Of a stretch of 64,000 nt of DNA, positions 19,090-31,612 are shown piece by piece (positions within the stretch are counted from its first letter, which is position 1; each line of letters begins with the position of its first letter). The DNA is from an uncultured Treponema sp. Lineage in GTDB: Bacteria; Spirochaetota; Spirochaetia; Treponematales; Treponemataceae. The translations under genes were made by a program, and so were the position numbers. The DNA is taken from NCBI GenBank assembly GCA_946411505.1, contig CAMKEG010000002.1:348852-412851 (forward strand), written 5' to 3'. The notes below the pieces were generated by a model. It was not told where the DNA came from, searched no databases, and worked only from the letters and a program-made list of their open reading frames with translations.

Positions 19090-22000
19090 ATGTTCGCAAA
19101 AAGCCGGACAATCAACCGTCAGTACTATGGAAAGGACATCAAGTCTTCAATGGATGTCCCAAATCTTATCGACATTCAAACAGCGTCGTATGAATATTTC
19201 CTTCAGAGAAAAAATTTGGAAGAGGGCAAGCCGCTTGAAAGGCAAGGTTTGCAGGAAGCTTTTTTAAGCGCCTTCCCTATTGAAAGCCCCAACGGCGACA
19301 TGACGCTTGACTATGAATTCTATCAATTGGATTTTGAAGGAATAAAATTTTCGGAGTTGGAGTGCAAGCAAAAAGGCCTCACTTACGCCGTTCCTTTGAA
19401 GGCGCGCATTGACCTTAACTTTAAGGAAACCGGCGCCATTCTCCAAAAAGACATATATATGGGCGACATTCCGCTTATGACCGACCGCGGAACTTTCGTC
19501 ATCAACGGCGCCGAGCGCGTTGTTGTTTCGCAAATCCACCGTTCGCCCGGCGTAATTTTCAACCACGACAAGGGCGTGTGGGGAAGCCGCATCATTCCTT
19601 ACCGCGGCTCTTGGCTTGAGTTTGAAATCGACCAAAAGAAAGAGTTGATTTACGCAAAAATCGACCGCAAGAAGAAAATTTTGGGAACAATTTTCCTTCG
19701 CGCCTTGGGCTTTGAAAACCGCGAGGAAATCATCAAGGTTTTCTACCAGACGGAAACAGTTTCTGTAAAGAACAGCAACTCCGCGCGCGAGGCGATTGTC
19801 GGCAAAGTTCTTTCAAAGGCCATTTACATAAAGGACGCGGATTCCGGCGAGGAGAAAAAGCTTTTCAAGGCCGCCACCCGCTTGCATCCGCACGACATCG
19901 ACGACTTGATTGCCAACGGCGTCAAGGAAATCGAAGTCATTAAATTTGACACCCGCAAGGATCCCGAGAACAAGGACGAAAAGAACCTTTCCCTTGACAG
20001 CGACATCATCATCAACTGCTTTGAGCGCGAGGAAATCAAGTTTGCCAAAGAGGGAACGGAAGTTGACGAGCCCACAAAAGAGGACGCCTTGAGCAATGTC
20101 TACAGCGTCCTTATGCCTGGCGAGCCGATTACCGTCGAGAACGCGGAAAAGGACTTGAACTCCATGTTCTTCTCTGACCGCCGCTACGACTTGGGCCGCG
20201 TCGGACGCTACAAGCTCAACAAGAAATTTGACTACAATCCTCCGTTGGAAGACCATACTTTGGTAAGGGACGACATCACAAACACGATGAAGTTCTTGAT
20301 TAAAGTTTACACCGGCGAAGAGGTTCGCGACGACATCGACCACTTGGGCAACCGCCGCATCCGTTCCGTGGGCGAATTGATGACAAACCAAATCAAGACC
20401 GCCTTTGCCCGAATGGAGCGCATCGCCAAAGAGCGCATGGGCCTCAAAGAGAACGACACGATTAAGCCGCAAGACTTGATTTCTTCAAAGCCGATTATCG
20501 CGGCCATAAAAGAATTCTTCGGCTCGTCTCAGTTGTCGCAATTCATGGACCAAATCAACCCCTTGGCCGAACTTACCCACAAGCGCCGCTTGAACGCCTT
20601 GGGACCGGGAGGACTTTCCCGCGACCGCGCCGGCTTCGAAGTCCGCGACGTTCACTATTCGCACTACGGACGCATGTGTCCTATCGAAACTCCTGAAGGA
20701 CCCAACATCGGCTTGATTGTTTCGTTGGCCATTTACACTCGCGTCAACGACTACGGCTTCCTTGAGGCTCCCTATCGCAAAATCGAAAAGGGCAAGGCCA
20801 CCAACAAGGTCGAGTACCTTTCGGCCATGGACGAGGACAAGTACTACATCGGCCAGGTTAGCGAAGGCATGAAGAGCGACGGCTCTTTCGCCACCGACAT
20901 GATTTCTTGCCGCCACCGCGGCGACTATACGACTCGCGCTCCCAAGGACGTTCAGTACATGGACGTTTCTCCGCGCCAGGTAATTTCCGTTTCGGCGGCG
21001 CTCATTCCTTTCTTGGAGCACGACGACGCCAACCGCGCCTTGATGGGCTGCAACATGCAGCGCCAGGCAGTTCCGCTTTTGTTCCCGGAGCCTCCGCACG
21101 TCGGAACCGGAATGGAAAAGAAGTGCGCCTACGACTCCGGCGTTTTGGTAAAGGCCAAGCGCGCCGGCGAAGTTGTCAAAGTAACAAGCGAATGCGTGAC
21201 TGTCAAGCCGGAAGGCGGAAAGCGCGGCGAGCTTGACGAGTACGTTTTGCTTAAGTACCAGCGCACAAACAACGACACATGCAACCACCAGCGTCCGACT
21301 GTGGAAGTGGGCGAAAAGGTCGTCGAAGGCTCTGTCCTTGCCGACGGTCCCGCCACGTTCAACGGCGAGTTGGCTCTTGGCCGCAACATTCTCGTCGGCT
21401 TCGTTCCGTGGAACGGATACAACTACGAGGACGCCGTTCTCATCAGCAAGCGCGTCGTAAAGGAAGACATGTACACTTCCATCCACATCAAGGAATTCTC
21501 AACTGAAATCCGCGAGACAAAGCTTGGTCCCGAAAAGATTACCCGCGACGTTCCCAACACCGCCGAAAAGAATCTTGACAACCTTGACGCGGAAGGAATC
21601 ATCCGCGTCGGCGCCAAGGTAAAGAGCGGCGACATCTTGGTTGGAAAAGTCACTCCCAAGAGCGAAGCGGAAACAACTCCCGAATTTAAATTGCTCAACT
21701 CAATCTTTGGCGAAAAGGCCAAGGAAGTTCGCGACACTTCTTTGCGCGTTCCGCACGGAATCGAGGGCGTCGTAATCGACATTCAGCGCTTGAAGAGAAG
21801 CGAAGGCGACGACTTGAACCCGGGCGTTGACCAGGTTGTAAAGGTAATGATAGCCAACAAGAGAAAGCTCCGCGAGGGCGACAAGATGGCCGGACGCCAC
21901 GGAAACAAGGGTGTCGTTTCGCGCATTTTGCCCGAAGAGGACATGCCTTACTTGGAGGACGGAACTCCGCTTGACGTTTGCTTGAACCCCTTGGGCGTTC

Positions 22001-22638
22001 CTTCGCGAATGAACATCGGACAGATTATGGAATCAGAGCTTGGAATCGCGGGCAAGTACCTCAACCAGTTCTTCGAGTCGCCTGTATTCCAGTCTCCCAG
22101 CCAGGAGCAAATCGCCAAGAAATTGGAAGAAGCCGGCCTTTCAAAAGACTGCAAGCAAATCGTCCGCGACGGCCGCACTGGCGAGCCTTTCGTAAACCCG
22201 ATTTTTGTAGGCGTCATCTACTATATGAAGTTGCACCACTTGGTTGACGACAAGATGCACGCCCGCTCGACAGGACCTTACTCTTTGGTCACGCAGCAGC
22301 CTTTGGGAGGAAAAGCCCAGTTCGGCGGCCAGCGCCTTGGAGAAATGGAAGTTTGGGCTCTCGAAGCCTATGGCGCGGCCAACACCTTGCAGGAAATGAT
22401 GACAATCAAGTCCGACGACATGAACGGCCGCTCAAAGGTTTACGAGTCCATCGTAAAGGGCGAGCCTTCAACTCCCGCCGGAGTTCCGGAATCATTCAAC
22501 GTTTTGGTTCAGGAATTGCGCGGTTTGGCTCTTGACTTCACGATTTATGACGCCAAGGGAAAGCAAATCGCCCTTACCGAACGCGACCAAGAATTGATTG
22601 ACAAAGCCTCCAGCGGTTTTGACAAGGAGAATGAATAA
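19090..22638 (+). CDS. rpoB: DNA-directed RNA polymerase subunit beta
   Basis: Hallmark regions [55 protein letters not shown]. Confidence 0.98.
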   Translation: MFAKSRTINRQYYGKDIKSSMDVPNLIDIQTASYEYFLQRKNLEEGKPLERQGLQEAFLSAFPIESPNGDMTLDYEFYQLDFEGIKFSELECKQKGLTYAVPLKARIDLNFKETGAILQKDIYMGDIPLMTDRGTFVINGAERVVVSQIHRSPGVIFNHDKGVWGSRIIPYRGSWLEFEIDQKKELIYAKIDRKKKILGTIFLRALGFENREEIIKVFYQTETVSVKNSNSAREAIVGKVLSKAIYIKDADSGEEKKLFKAATRLHPHDIDDLIANGVKEIEVIKFDTRKDPENKDEKNLSLDSDIIINCFEREEIKFAKEGTEVDEPTKEDALSNVYSVLMPGEPITVENAEKDLNSMFFSDRRYDLGRVGRYKLNKKFDYNPPLEDHTLVRDDITNTMKFLIKVYTGEEVRDDIDHLGNRRIRSVGELMTNQIKTAFARMERIAKERMGLKENDTIKPQDLISSKPIIAAIKEFFGSSQLSQFMDQINPLAELTHKRRLNALGPGGLSRDRAGFEVRDVHYSHYGRMCPIETPEGPNIGLIVSLAIYTRVNDYGFLEAPYRKIEKGKATNKVEYLSAMDEDKYYIGQVSEGMKSDGSFATDMISCRHRGDYTTRAPKDVQYMDVSPRQVISVSAALIPFLEHDDANRALMGCNMQRQAVPLLFPEPPHVGTGMEKKCAYDSGVLVKAKRAGEVVKVTSECVTVKPEGGKRGELDEYVLLKYQRTNNDTCNHQRPTVEVGEKVVEGSVLADGPATFNGELALGRNILVGFVPWNGYNYEDAVLISKRVVKEDMYTSIHIKEFSTEIRETKLGPEKITRDVPNTAEKNLDNLDAEGIIRVGAKVKSGDILVGKVTPKSEAETTPEFKLLNSIFGEKAKEVRDTSLRVPHGIEGVVIDIQRLKRSEGDDLNPGVDQVVKVMIANKRKLREGDKMAGRHGNKGVVSRILPEEDMPYLEDGTPLDVCLNPLGVPSRMNIGQIMESELGIAGKYLNQFFESPVFQSPSQEQIAKKLEEAGLSKDCKQIVRDGRTGEPFVNPIFVGVIYYMKLHHLVDDKMHARSTGPYSLVTQQPLGGKAQFGGQRLGEMEVWALEAYGAANTLQEMMTIKSDDMNGRSKVYESIVKGEPSTPAGVPESFNVLVQELRGLALDFTIYDAKGKQIALTERDQELIDKASSGFDKENE

Positions 22639-25600
22639 TGCGCGATATCGAAGATTTTGACAGTATTAAAATAAAATTGGCCAGCCCGGACACAATCCGC
22701 GCTTGGTCTTACGGCGAAGTCAAAAAGCCGGAAACAATCAACTACCGCACCTTGCGTCCTGAGCGCGACGGCCTTTTCTGCGAGCGCATTTTCGGCACCA
22801 CCAAGGAATGGGAATGCTATTGCGGAAAATTCAAGTCCATCCGCTACAAGGGCGTCATTTGCGACCGCTGCGGCGTCGAAGTGACCCACTTCAAGGTTCG
22901 CCGCGAGCGCACCGGCCACATCGAGCTTGCCGCGCCGGTAAGCCACATTTGGTACTACCGCTCGGTTCCCAGCCGCATGGGCTTGCTTCTTGACTTGCAA
23001 GTGGCTTCGCTCCGTTCCGTCTTGTATTACGAAAAGTACATCGTAATCGACCCGGGCGAGACTGACCTTAAGAAGATGCAGCTTTTGAGCGAAGACGAAT
23101 ACCGCGAGGCGCAGGAGCGCTACGGACAGGCCTTTACCGCCGGCATGGGAGCGGAAGCCATAAAGACTTTACTTGAGGGCTTGGACCTTGACGCCTTGGC
23201 CGCGGAACTTCGCGCCAAGATGATTGAAAAGGGCGCCAAGAGCGACAAGCGCCTTCTCAAGCGCATTGAAATCGTCGAGAACTTCCGCTCTTCAGGAAAC
23301 AAGGCCTCTTGGATGATTTTGGACGTCGTTCCCGTTATGCCGCCGGAGCTTAGGCCCATGGTTCAGCTTGACGGAGGAAGATTCGCCACGTCTGACCTCA
23401 ACGACTTGTACCGCCGCGTAATCAACCGCAACAACCGCCTCAAGAGATTGCTCGCCCTCAACGCGCCTGACATCATCATCCGCAACGAAAAGCGAATGTT
23501 GCAGGAAGCCGTCGACTCCTTGTTCGACAACTCAAAGAGAAAGCGCATCGTAAAGGGCGCCTCAAACAGGCCGCTCAAGTCAATCAGCGACATGATAAAA
23601 GGAAAGCAGGGCCGCTTCCGCCAAAACCTTTTGGGAAAGCGCGTCGACTATTCCGGACGCTCGGTAATCGTCGTCGGCCCTGAGCTTAAGCTTTGGCAGT
23701 GCGGCCTTCCGACAAAGATGGCGCTTGAATTGTTCAAGCCCTTCATCATGAAAAAATTGATGGACAAAGGCGTCGCCTTCAACCTTAAGAAGGCCAAGCT
23801 CTATGTTGAGCAGGAGGCTCCGGAAGTTTTCGCCGTTTTGGACGAAGTCGTCAGCGAGCACCCCGTAATGCTCAACCGCGCGCCTACTTTGCACCGCTTG
23901 GGAATCCAAGCCTTCGAGCCGGTTTTGGTTGAAGGAAAGGCGCTCAGGCTGCACCCGCTCGCCTGCAAAGCCTTCAACGCCGACTTTGACGGAGACCAGA
24001 TGGCCATCCACGTTCCGCTCACGCAGGCCGCGCAAATGGAGTGCTGGACATTGATGCTCAGCGCCCGCAACTTGCTTGACCCTGCCAACGGCGGAACAAT
24101 CGTATATCCGTCCCAGGACATGGTTTTGGGAATCTACTATATGACTTCCGTCAAGCCCCACGCCAAGGGCGAAGGCAAGCGCTTCTCGTCTTCGGACGAA
24201 GTTCGCATGGCCGCCGAGTGCGGAAACATCGAATGGCAGGCCAAAATCAAGGTTCCCGCTCCCAAGGATTCTTTCAAAGAGGGAGAATTCAAGAAGGGCG
24301 ACTTGATTGAGACTACAGCCGGAACTTTGGCCTTCAATGAGGCCATGCCCGACGAAGTCAACTATGTCAACGAACAGTACGGCGACAAAAAGCTCAAGAG
24401 CATGATTGAGAAAGTCTACCACGACAAGGGCTCTTGGCTCACAATCCAAATGCTCGACGCCATCAAGGCTGTCGGCTACAAGAACGCGACATTCTACGGA
24501 GCCACCCTTTCTATGGACGACATCCTCGTTCCCAAAGAAAAGAAGGAAATGGTTGACAAGGCCAACAAGGAAGTAGAAGAAATCGTCCGCCAGTACTCGG
24601 TCGGCACCATAACCGACGACGAGCGCTACAACAAGGTAACCGACATTTGGCAGCGCACAAACGAAAAGCTAACTGACGTCATGTACGAGCAGTTGGAAAA
24701 AGACAAGGACGGATTCAACACGATTTACATGATGGCCAAATCGGGCGCCCGCGGTTCCAAAAAGCAGATTTCTCAGTTGGCCGCGATGCGCGGTTTGATG
24801 GCCAAGCCTAACGGAGACATCATCGAATTGCCTGTCCGCTCAAACTTCTACGAAGGACTTTCGGTTATCGAATACTTCATCTCAACAAACGGCGCCCGCA
24901 AAGGTTTGTCGGACACCGCCCTTAAGACGGCCGACGCCGGTTACATGACCCGCCGTTTGGTTGACGTTGCCCAGGACGTTGTCATCAACGAAGAGGACTG
25001 CGGCACAATCAACGGAACGGATTACGCGGCAATCAAAGACGGCGACGAAATCATCGAGCATTTGGCCGACCGCATTGAAGGCCACTTCACGATTGAGCGC
25101 GTTGTCCACCCGATTACCGGCGAAGTTTTGTGCGACGTAAACTCTTACATCGACGAAAACTTGGCCAAGAAAATTGAGGAGGCCGGCGTCGAGAAAGTCA
25201 AGCTCCGCACCGTTCTTACTTGCGAAGCCAAGCACGGCGTTTGCGTAAAGTGCTACGGCAAGAACTTGGCCCGCAACAAGGTTGTCGAAATCGGCGAAGC
25301 GGTCGGAATAGTGGCCGCCCAGTCAATCGGACAGCCTGGAACCCAGCTTACCCTGCGAACCTTCCACGCCGGCGGCGCCGCGTCCAAGGTAACCCAGGAC
25401 AACAACATTGTCCTTAAGTTCCCGGCAATCATCGAGAGCGTGGACGGAACCAGCGTCAATATTGATGAAGGCCAGTTGTTCACCCGCAAGGGAAGCATGA
25501 TTCTTACCCGCGTGATTGACAGCGTCGACTCAAAGGACGCCAAGTTCGCCGTAAAGGACGGAGACCGCGTTCTTAAGGGAACTGTTTTGGCGACATCCAA

Positions 25601-26915
25601 CGGAACCGAAATCAAGGCCAAGGAAAACGGCATCATCATCATAAAGGACAAAGTCCTGTATCTTACGGGAACTGACCAAAAGATGGAAATCGCCAACGGC
25701 TCAATTCTTAAGATTAAGGAAGGCCAGGTTGTCGAGGCCAACGCGGTCATCGGAACCTTGCTTGACGCATACTCTGAGCCGATTATCGCGGAAGACGACG
25801 GTTACGTGCACTTTGAGGACATTGACGACTCTACAGTTGAAGAGAACGTTGACGAGCAGTCCGGCGTTAAGGAGCGCGTAATCAGCGACTTGCACCTTGA
25901 CGTCAAGCAGCCGCGCATCCACATTACTGACGAAGACGGAAACGAGTTCGGAAGCTACTACTTGCCGGCCGACGCCATTCTTAGCGTTGAGGACAAGCAG
26001 AAGATTAAGGCGGGCGACGTTTTGGCCAAGTTGCCTAAAGCGGCGCAAAAGTCAAACGACATCACCGGCGGTCTTCCGCGCGTGTCTGAATTGTTTGAGG
26101 CTCGCAAGTCTGTCAGCCCAAGCGTTTTGTCCGGAATTTCAGGAACCGTAAAATTCAAGGACTTGAAGAAGGGCAAGCGCGTTATCGCCGTTGAAGACAA
26201 GTATGGCCACGTGTTTGAGCACTTGGTTCCGATTTCAAAGCGAATGCTTGTTCGCGACGGAGACAAGGTTGAGGCCGGCGAGCCGCTTTGCGACGGACAG
26301 CCCAGCCCCCACGAAATTCTCGCGATTTTGGGCGAAAACGCCTTGCAGAATTACTTGATGGACGAAATCCAGCAGGTTTACCGCGCCCAGGGCGTAAGCA
26401 TCAACGACAAGCACATCGGAATCATCGTGCGCCAAATGTTGCGCAAGGTTGAAATTGTCGCTGTCGGCGACACCCGCTTTATCTTCGGACAGCAGGTTGA
26501 CAAATACCGCTTCCGCGAAGAGAACGCGCGCGTAATAGCCGAAGGCGGACAGCCTGCGATTGGCCGCCCGATGTTCCAGGGCATCACCAAGGCTTCGCTC
26601 AACGTTGACTCTTTCATTTCCGCGGCTTCGTTCCAGGAAACAACGCGCGTTCTTACAAACGCCGCCATTTCCGGTTCGGTCGACGCGCTTCGCGGCGTAA
26701 AGGAAAACGTAGCGATTGGCCACATGATTCCGGCCGGAACTGGCATCAGGAATTACAAGGCCGTCAAGGTCTACGACTCAAGCGACCAGGACTTGGACAT
26801 CCAGATGAACGAAATCATCGAGAAGCGCAGAATTGAGAAGGAGCTTGCCGAAGCGGAGGCCGAAAGGGAGAAGGAAGCCGCCACAGCCAGCTTTGACAGC
26901 GAGGACCAGGATTGA
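22638..26915 (+). CDS. rpoC: DNA-directed RNA polymerase subunit beta'
   Basis: [15 protein letters not shown] catalytic motif; TAATG overlap with rpoB. Confidence 0.98.
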   Translation: MRDIEDFDSIKIKLASPDTIRAWSYGEVKKPETINYRTLRPERDGLFCERIFGTTKEWECYCGKFKSIRYKGVICDRCGVEVTHFKVRRERTGHIELAAPVSHIWYYRSVPSRMGLLLDLQVASLRSVLYYEKYIVIDPGETDLKKMQLLSEDEYREAQERYGQAFTAGMGAEAIKTLLEGLDLDALAAELRAKMIEKGAKSDKRLLKRIEIVENFRSSGNKASWMILDVVPVMPPELRPMVQLDGGRFATSDLNDLYRRVINRNNRLKRLLALNAPDIIIRNEKRMLQEAVDSLFDNSKRKRIVKGASNRPLKSISDMIKGKQGRFRQNLLGKRVDYSGRSVIVVGPELKLWQCGLPTKMALELFKPFIMKKLMDKGVAFNLKKAKLYVEQEAPEVFAVLDEVVSEHPVMLNRAPTLHRLGIQAFEPVLVEGKALRLHPLACKAFNADFDGDQMAIHVPLTQAAQMECWTLMLSARNLLDPANGGTIVYPSQDMVLGIYYMTSVKPHAKGEGKRFSSSDEVRMAAECGNIEWQAKIKVPAPKDSFKEGEFKKGDLIETTAGTLAFNEAMPDEVNYVNEQYGDKKLKSMIEKVYHDKGSWLTIQMLDAIKAVGYKNATFYGATLSMDDILVPKEKKEMVDKANKEVEEIVRQYSVGTITDDERYNKVTDIWQRTNEKLTDVMYEQLEKDKDGFNTIYMMAKSGARGSKKQISQLAAMRGLMAKPNGDIIELPVRSNFYEGLSVIEYFISTNGARKGLSDTALKTADAGYMTRRLVDVAQDVVINEEDCGTINGTDYAAIKDGDEIIEHLADRIEGHFTIERVVHPITGEVLCDVNSYIDENLAKKIEEAGVEKVKLRTVLTCEAKHGVCVKCYGKNLARNKVVEIGEAVGIVAAQSIGQPGTQLTLRTFHAGGAASKVTQDNNIVLKFPAIIESVDGTSVNIDEGQLFTRKGSMILTRVIDSVDSKDAKFAVKDGDRVLKGTVLATSNGTEIKAKENGIIIIKDKVLYLTGTDQKMEIANGSILKIKEGQVVEANAVIGTLLDAYSEPIIAEDDGYVHFEDIDDSTVEENVDEQSGVKERVISDLHLDVKQPRIHITDEDGNEFGSYYLPADAILSVEDKQKIKAGDVLAKLPKAAQKSNDITGGLPRVSELFEARKSVSPSVLSGISGTVKFKDLKKGKRVIAVEDKYGHVFEHLVPISKRMLVRDGDKVEAGEPLCDGQPSPHEILAILGENALQNYLMDEIQQVYRAQGVSINDKHIGIIVRQMLRKVEIVAVGDTRFIFGQQVDKYRFREENARVIAEGGQPAIGRPMFQGITKASLNVDSFISAASFQETTRVLTNAAISGSVDALRGVKENVAIGHMIPAGTGIRNYKAVKVYDSSDQDLDIQMNEIIEKRRIEKELAEAEAEREKEAATASFDSEDQD

Positions 26916-26918
26916 GTC

Positions 26919-26988
26919 GTTCATAAGGCTTGGCGCCTTATGAACTTAACGAGAATCAACCGCCGCAGTCCGCGTCGGTTGATTCTCG
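26919..26988 (+). repeat. Post-CDS paired hairpin element (copy 3)
   Basis: GTTCATAAGG...CCTTATGAAC then CGAGAATCAACCG...CGGTTGATTCTCG (13-bp perfect stem). Confidence 0.75.
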
Positions 26989-27134
26989 AAAACTCGCGGC
27001 ATTTGAATCAGCCGCCGCAGTCCGCGTCGACCGATTCTCGAAAACTGGTCGCGGCCCATGCAGCGTCCGAAAGGACGCGGTTAAACCGCCCGAAACAACC
27101 GTTATGGTCGTGAAGCAAAAAAACGGGCGGATAC

Positions 27135-27163
27135 TTGACATAACTATCTTGTTTTGTTAAAGT
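27135..27163 (+). promoter_or_regulatory. Putative promoter for rpsL-rpsG
   Basis: TTGACA - 17 nt - TAAAGT. Confidence 0.6.
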
Positions 27164-27232
27164 AGCCGTTACCGCTGTAAATGAATTTAACCGGGGGTGC
27201 TGCCCGGCAATTTATAAAGGAGACATTTTTAG

Positions 27233-27607
27233 ATGCCTACAATTAACCAATTGATTAAGAAGGGACGCAAAACCGCTGCCAACAGGACCAAATCCCCCGC
27301 GCTTGAGTCTTGTCCGCAGAAACGCGGCGTTTGCACGCGCGTTATGACGGTAACTCCCAAAAAACCGAATTCGGCTCTCCGCAAGGTAGCCCGTGTCCGC
27401 TTGAGCAACGGAATTGAAGTTACGGCTTACATTCCTGGAATTGGACACAACTTGCAGGAGCACTCAGTAGTATTGATCCGCGGCGGCCGCGTTAAGGACC
27501 TTCCTGGCGTTCGCTATCACATTATTCGCGGAACAAAAGACACCCTTGGCGTTGACGGACGCAAGCGCGGCCGCTCAAAGTACGGCGCCAAAAGGCCTAA
27601 GGCATAA
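27233..27607 (+). CDS. rpsL: 30S ribosomal protein S12
   Basis: [29 protein letters not shown]. Confidence 0.97.
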   Translation: MPTINQLIKKGRKTAANRTKSPALESCPQKRGVCTRVMTVTPKKPNSALRKVARVRLSNGIEVTAYIPGIGHNLQEHSVVLIRGGRVKDLPGVRYHIIRGTKDTLGVDGRKRGRSKYGAKRPKA

Positions 27608-27619
27608 TGGAGGAATAAG

Positions 27620-28090
27620 ATGGGAAGACATAAGAAATCTGTCAACCGCCCCGTTGCGCCGGATTCACGATACAACAGCCAAGTTGTTTCAAAATTCGTT
27701 ACCCGCATGATGTTGGACGGAAAAAAGGACATCTGCACACGCATCGTTTACGAAGCGATGGACAAGCTTAAGGCCAAGACCGAAAAGGACCCCTTGGAAG
27801 TGTTCCTCAAGGCTCTTGACAACGTTAAGCCCCAAGTTGAAGTCAAGTCTCGCCGTGTAGGCGGAGCGACATACCAGGTTCCGGTTGAAATCCGCGACAC
27901 CCGCAAAGAAGCCCTCGCCATGAGATGGATCATCGACGCAGCCCGCAACCGCAATGGTCACGGAATGGCCGACACTCTCAGCGCCGAACTTTTGGACGCC
28001 TTCAACAACACTGGTTCAGCTTACAAGAAAAAAGAAGACACCCACAAGATGGCCGAAGCCAACAAGGCTTTCGCCCACTATCGTTGGTAG
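27620..28090 (+). CDS. rpsG: 30S ribosomal protein S7
   Basis: S7 core [39 protein letters not shown]. Confidence 0.97.
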   Translation: MGRHKKSVNRPVAPDSRYNSQVVSKFVTRMMLDGKKDICTRIVYEAMDKLKAKTEKDPLEVFLKALDNVKPQVEVKSRRVGGATYQVPVEIRDTRKEALAMRWIIDAARNRNGHGMADTLSAELLDAFNNTGSAYKKKEDTHKMAEANKAFAHYRW

Positions 28091-28095
28091 TCGTC

Positions 28096-28152
28096 GTTCG
28101 GGAAGCCTTCGGCTTTCCGAACTTAGCGAGTTTTGGCAAAAGCCAAAACTCG
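28096..28152 (+). repeat. Post-CDS paired hairpin element (copy 4)
   Basis: GTTCGGGAAGCC-ttc-GGCTTTCCGAAC then CGAGTTTTGGC...GCCAAAACTCG. Confidence 0.75.
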
Positions 28153-28160
28153 ATTCCTTA

Positions 28161-28186
28161 AAGCCGCCCTTCGGGGCGGTTTTTTT
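28161..28186 (+). terminator. Intrinsic terminator after rpsG
   Basis: AAGCCGCCC-TTCG-GGGCGGTTTTTTT. Confidence 0.85.
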
Positions 28187-28695
28187 ATGCCTAAAAATAT
28201 TTCAAAAAAACTTGCGTTTCCTATTGACCAAACTGCCAAAATTCTATATATTTCTCAAACCTATCTTTGGTTCTTTGAGAGTCAGGCGGAATTTACAATT
28301 CCGGCGGAACCGTAAAGTTAGCGGCAAAACGCTTTCAGGTTTCGCGGTTCTTGGGTGGAATGCCTTGTTGTTAACAGGGCAATAGAACTTCCATACGGGG
28401 ATTTCTGCGGCGGCTTTTCTTTCAGGAAGGCGGCCCGCGGCTCAGAGCGCCAAACCGGTTGCCAGCGACGGCAATGAACAGGTGGTGTCGGCCATAAATG
28501 TTCCGAAATTATGGAGCGTTATGTTAGAGATTATTTCTTTTACCGTCATTAACGTTCACCAAACAGTCGCATAAAAAAGATGTGTATGCGAATCCGAGTT
28601 CTTTCTTTGAAAGCGCGAGGGTTCTGGTTTAAAGCGCAGCACATAAAACATTTTTTAAGATGTCGGCAAAAAGGTTTGCCGGCAAGGAGAAAAAC

Positions 28696-29880
28696 ATGGC
28701 AAAGGAGAAGTTCGAAAGAACCAAACCTCACATGAACGTTGGTACTATTGGTCACGTAGACCATGGTAAGACTACATTGTCAGCGGCTATCACAACGTAC
28801 TGCGCTAAAAAGTACGGTGACCACGCCCTCAAGTATGATGAAATCGACAACGCTCCGGAAGAGAAAGAGCGCGGTATTACAATCAATACCCGCCACCTTG
28901 AGTATCAGTCAGACAAGCGCCACTACGCTCACATCGACTGCCCGGGCCACGCCGACTACATCAAGAACATGATTACTGGAGCCGCTCAGATGGACGGCGC
29001 CATCCTCGTAGTCGCCGGCACAGACGGCGTTATGCCCCAGACAAAGGAGCACCTTTTGCTCGCCCGTCAGGTAGGCGTACCCAAGATCATCGTATTCTTG
29101 AACAAGGCTGACATCGCCGATCCCGACATGCTCGAGCTCTGCGTTGCCGACGTTCAGGAAACTCTCGTAAAGTACGGATTCTCTGAAGACACTCCGATTA
29201 TCACTGGTTCAGCTTTCAAGGCCTTGAACGAGTCTGAGAACCCCGAGAACACAAAGTGCATCGAAGAATTGCTCACAGCCATGGACACATGGTTCGACGA
29301 CCCCGTCCGCGACGAGGCCAAGCCCTTCTTGATGCCGATTGAGGACATCTTCACAATCTCTGGACGCGGAACTGTAGTTACAGGACGCGTTGAGCGCGGC
29401 GTAGTAAACATGAACGACGCCGTTCAGATTGTTGGAATCCGCCCCACACAGGACACAACTGTTACCGGAATCGAAATGTTCCAGAAGACTTTGGACCAGG
29501 GCATTCCTGGCGACAACGTTGGTATTCTTCTCCGCGGCGTTGAAAAGAAAGACGTCGTTCGCGGACAGGTTTTGGCCAAGCCCGGCTCAATCCACCCGCA
29601 CACAAAGTTCGAGGCCCAGATTTACGTTTTGACAGCCGAAGAAGGCGGACGCGCAAAGCCGTTCTTCTCTGGATACCGCCCGCAGTTCTACTTCCGCACA
29701 ACGGACATCACTGGAACTGTAGAGTTGGGAGCCGGCGTTGAGATGGTTAACCCGGGCGACAACACAAAGATTACAGGTGAATTGATTCACCCGATCGCCA
29801 TGGACGAAGGACTTAAGCTTGCTATCCGCGAAGGCGGACGCACAATCGCTTCTGGCCAGGTTACAAAGATCATCGAGTAG
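28696..29880 (+). CDS. tuf: Elongation factor Tu
   Basis: [54 protein letters not shown]; start 28696 rather than track start 28660. Confidence 0.98.
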   Translation: MAKEKFERTKPHMNVGTIGHVDHGKTTLSAAITTYCAKKYGDHALKYDEIDNAPEEKERGITINTRHLEYQSDKRHYAHIDCPGHADYIKNMITGAAQMDGAILVVAGTDGVMPQTKEHLLLARQVGVPKIIVFLNKADIADPDMLELCVADVQETLVKYGFSEDTPIITGSAFKALNESENPENTKCIEELLTAMDTWFDDPVRDEAKPFLMPIEDIFTISGRGTVVTGRVERGVVNMNDAVQIVGIRPTQDTTVTGIEMFQKTLDQGIPGDNVGILLRGVEKKDVVRGQVLAKPGSIHPHTKFEAQIYVLTAEEGGRAKPFFSGYRPQFYFRTTDITGTVELGAGVEMVNPGDNTKITGELIHPIAMDEGLKLAIREGGRTIASGQVTKIIE

Positions 29881-29937
29881 TTTAATTTCCAAGGCGGGGC
29901 CTTTTGGCTCCGCTTTGGTTGGTTTTTTGGAGGAATC

Positions 29938-30246
29938 ATGGCTAATGGCAAAATTCGTGTCCGACTTCGCGCCTTTGACGTTGAGTTGATTGACCAGAGC
30001 GCTAAAGCCATCGTGCAAACAGTTCAGAAAGCTGGGGCCAAGGTCGCAGGACCCGTTCCGCTTCCTACAAGAATCAATAAGTTTACCGTGCTTCGTTCAC
30101 CTCACGTAAACAAGAAGTCACGCGAGCAGTTTGAAATGCGCACGCACAAACGCCTTATTGACATTTTGAATCCTTCTTCAGATGTGATGGATTCTTTGAT
30201 GAAACTTGAACTGCCAGCCGGTGTAGATGTAGAAATTAAACAGTAA
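29938..30246 (+). CDS. rpsJ: 30S ribosomal protein S10
   Basis: [22 protein letters not shown]. Confidence 0.97.
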   Translation: MANGKIRVRLRAFDVELIDQSAKAIVQTVQKAGAKVAGPVPLPTRINKFTVLRSPHVNKKSREQFEMRTHKRLIDILNPSSDVMDSLMKLELPAGVDVEIKQ

Positions 30247-30333
30247 GCGTTGAAGGCTAAAGCCGACAGCGCTTGCTGCAATTAAAAGGCACGGTCCCGT
30301 GGATCCGGGATGGCGACCTATAGGAGATTTCAG

Positions 30334-30954
30334 ATGAAAGGTCTGATAGCAAAAAAAGTGGGCATGACCCAGGTATTCGACGAAAGCGGCAATCTGACGC
30401 CAGTAACCGTGATCCGCGTTGAGCCTAACACAGTCGTTGCCACAAAGAAAAAGGAAAACTGCGGATATGACGCCGTTGTTCTTGGCCTTGACGATTTGAA
30501 GCCGTCAAAGGTGAACAAGGCTTATGCCGGACAGTTTACGGAAAACGTTACTCCCAAAAGAACATTGAAAGAGTTCCGCGATTTTGAAGGCGAAGTTAAG
30601 ATTGGCGACCAAATCGGCGTCGAGCTTTTTGAACAGACTCGCTTTCTTGACGTTACAGCCACTTCCAAAGGAAAGGGCTTCCAGGGCGTAATGAAGCGAT
30701 GGGGCTTCCACGGAGGACGCGCCACTCACGGTTCAAAATTTCACAGAGAGCCGGGTGGAACAGGCGAGTGTACAACTCCTGGCCACAGCTTCAAGAACAT
30801 CAAGTTGCCTGGACGCATGGGCACGGAGCGCGTTACGGTACAGAACCTTAAGATCGTTAAAATCGATCCTGAATTGAAGGTTATCATGGTTCGCGGGGCT
30901 GTCCCCGGGAATAAGAACTGCACGCTGATCGTCAAGTCCGCGGTTAAGAAATAA
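30334..30954 (+). CDS. rplC: 50S ribosomal protein L3
   Basis: MKGLIAKKVGMTQVFDESG; internal start relative to ORF track (30310). Confidence 0.96.
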   Translation: MKGLIAKKVGMTQVFDESGNLTPVTVIRVEPNTVVATKKKENCGYDAVVLGLDDLKPSKVNKAYAGQFTENVTPKRTLKEFRDFEGEVKIGDQIGVELFEQTRFLDVTATSKGKGFQGVMKRWGFHGGRATHGSKFHREPGGTGECTTPGHSFKNIKLPGRMGTERVTVQNLKIVKIDPELKVIMVRGAVPGNKNCTLIVKSAVKK

Positions 30955-30971
30955 GGCGGAGGAAAAGATTT

Positions 30972-31610
30972 ATGGAAAAGAAAGTCTATTCAACCGATGG
31001 AAAAGAGCTGCGCACGATTTCACTTGACGACAAAGTATTCGGCCTGCCGGTAAATGAAGACGTCATTTACTACGCCATCACAAACGAATTAGCAAACAAG
31101 CGTGTTGGAACGGCTTGCACCAAGACCCGCGCCGAAGTGCACGGATCAAACAAAAAGCCGTATAAGCAGAAGGGAACAGGAAACGCCCGCCGCGGTGACA
31201 AGAAGTCTCCGATTACGGTTGGCGGAGGAACTATCTTTGGACCCAAGCCCAGAGATTACAGCTACTCTCTTCCCAAAAAGGAAAAGCGCCTTGCGATGAA
31301 GTCCATCTTGAGCCTTCAGGCCCAGAGCGACAGACTTACTGTCGTTGAGGATTTCACTGTAGAAAGCGGAAAGACTAAAGACTTGGTCAAGATTCTTGAC
31401 AACTTTGCCAAGGACGAGCGCACGGTCATCATCCTTAAGGACGACGACGCCAAGATCAAGCAGGCTGGACGCAATCTTTACAACGTTCATTTCCTTTCAT
31501 ACAACCGCCTCAGAGCGCACGATTTGTTCTACGGCCGCAAGGTAATCTTGCTTGAAAGCGCCGCCAAGAATCTTAGCGACTTTTTCGCGGACAAAAAGGA
31601 GGCTGAATAA
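30972..31610 (+). CDS. rplD: 50S ribosomal protein L4
   Basis: KKPYKQKGTGNARRGDKKSPITVGGGTIFGPKPRDY. Confidence 0.96.
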   Translation: MEKKVYSTDGKELRTISLDDKVFGLPVNEDVIYYAITNELANKRVGTACTKTRAEVHGSNKKPYKQKGTGNARRGDKKSPITVGGGTIFGPKPRDYSYSLPKKEKRLAMKSILSLQAQSDRLTVVEDFTVESGKTKDLVKILDNFAKDERTVIILKDDDAKIKQAGRNLYNVHFLSYNRLRAHDLFYGRKVILLESAAKNLSDFFADKKEAE

Positions 31611-31612
31611 TT

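Noticed and set aside
20485-21486. 333-aa minus-strand ORF inside rpoB
   Set aside because: Antisense shadow of a strongly biased codon usage (GNC/GNN); no SD or plausible protein families; rpoB is certain.
23580-24449. 289-aa minus-strand ORF inside rpoC
   Set aside because: Same antisense artefact as in rpoB.
26930-27160. 76-aa ORF between rpoC and rpsL
   Set aside because: Composed of the duplicated hairpin sequence and promoter; repeats SVDSRKLAAFESAA are repeat-derived.
27954-28385. 143-aa ORF overlapping rpsG and the following gap
   Set aside because: Out of frame with rpsG, runs through the paired hairpin and terminator; translation is not protein-like.
28160-28680. A degraded fusA between rpsG and tuf
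   Set aside because: No EF-G-like peptide (e.g. AHIDAGKTTT) found in any frame of the gap; fusA is presumably elsewhere in the genome.
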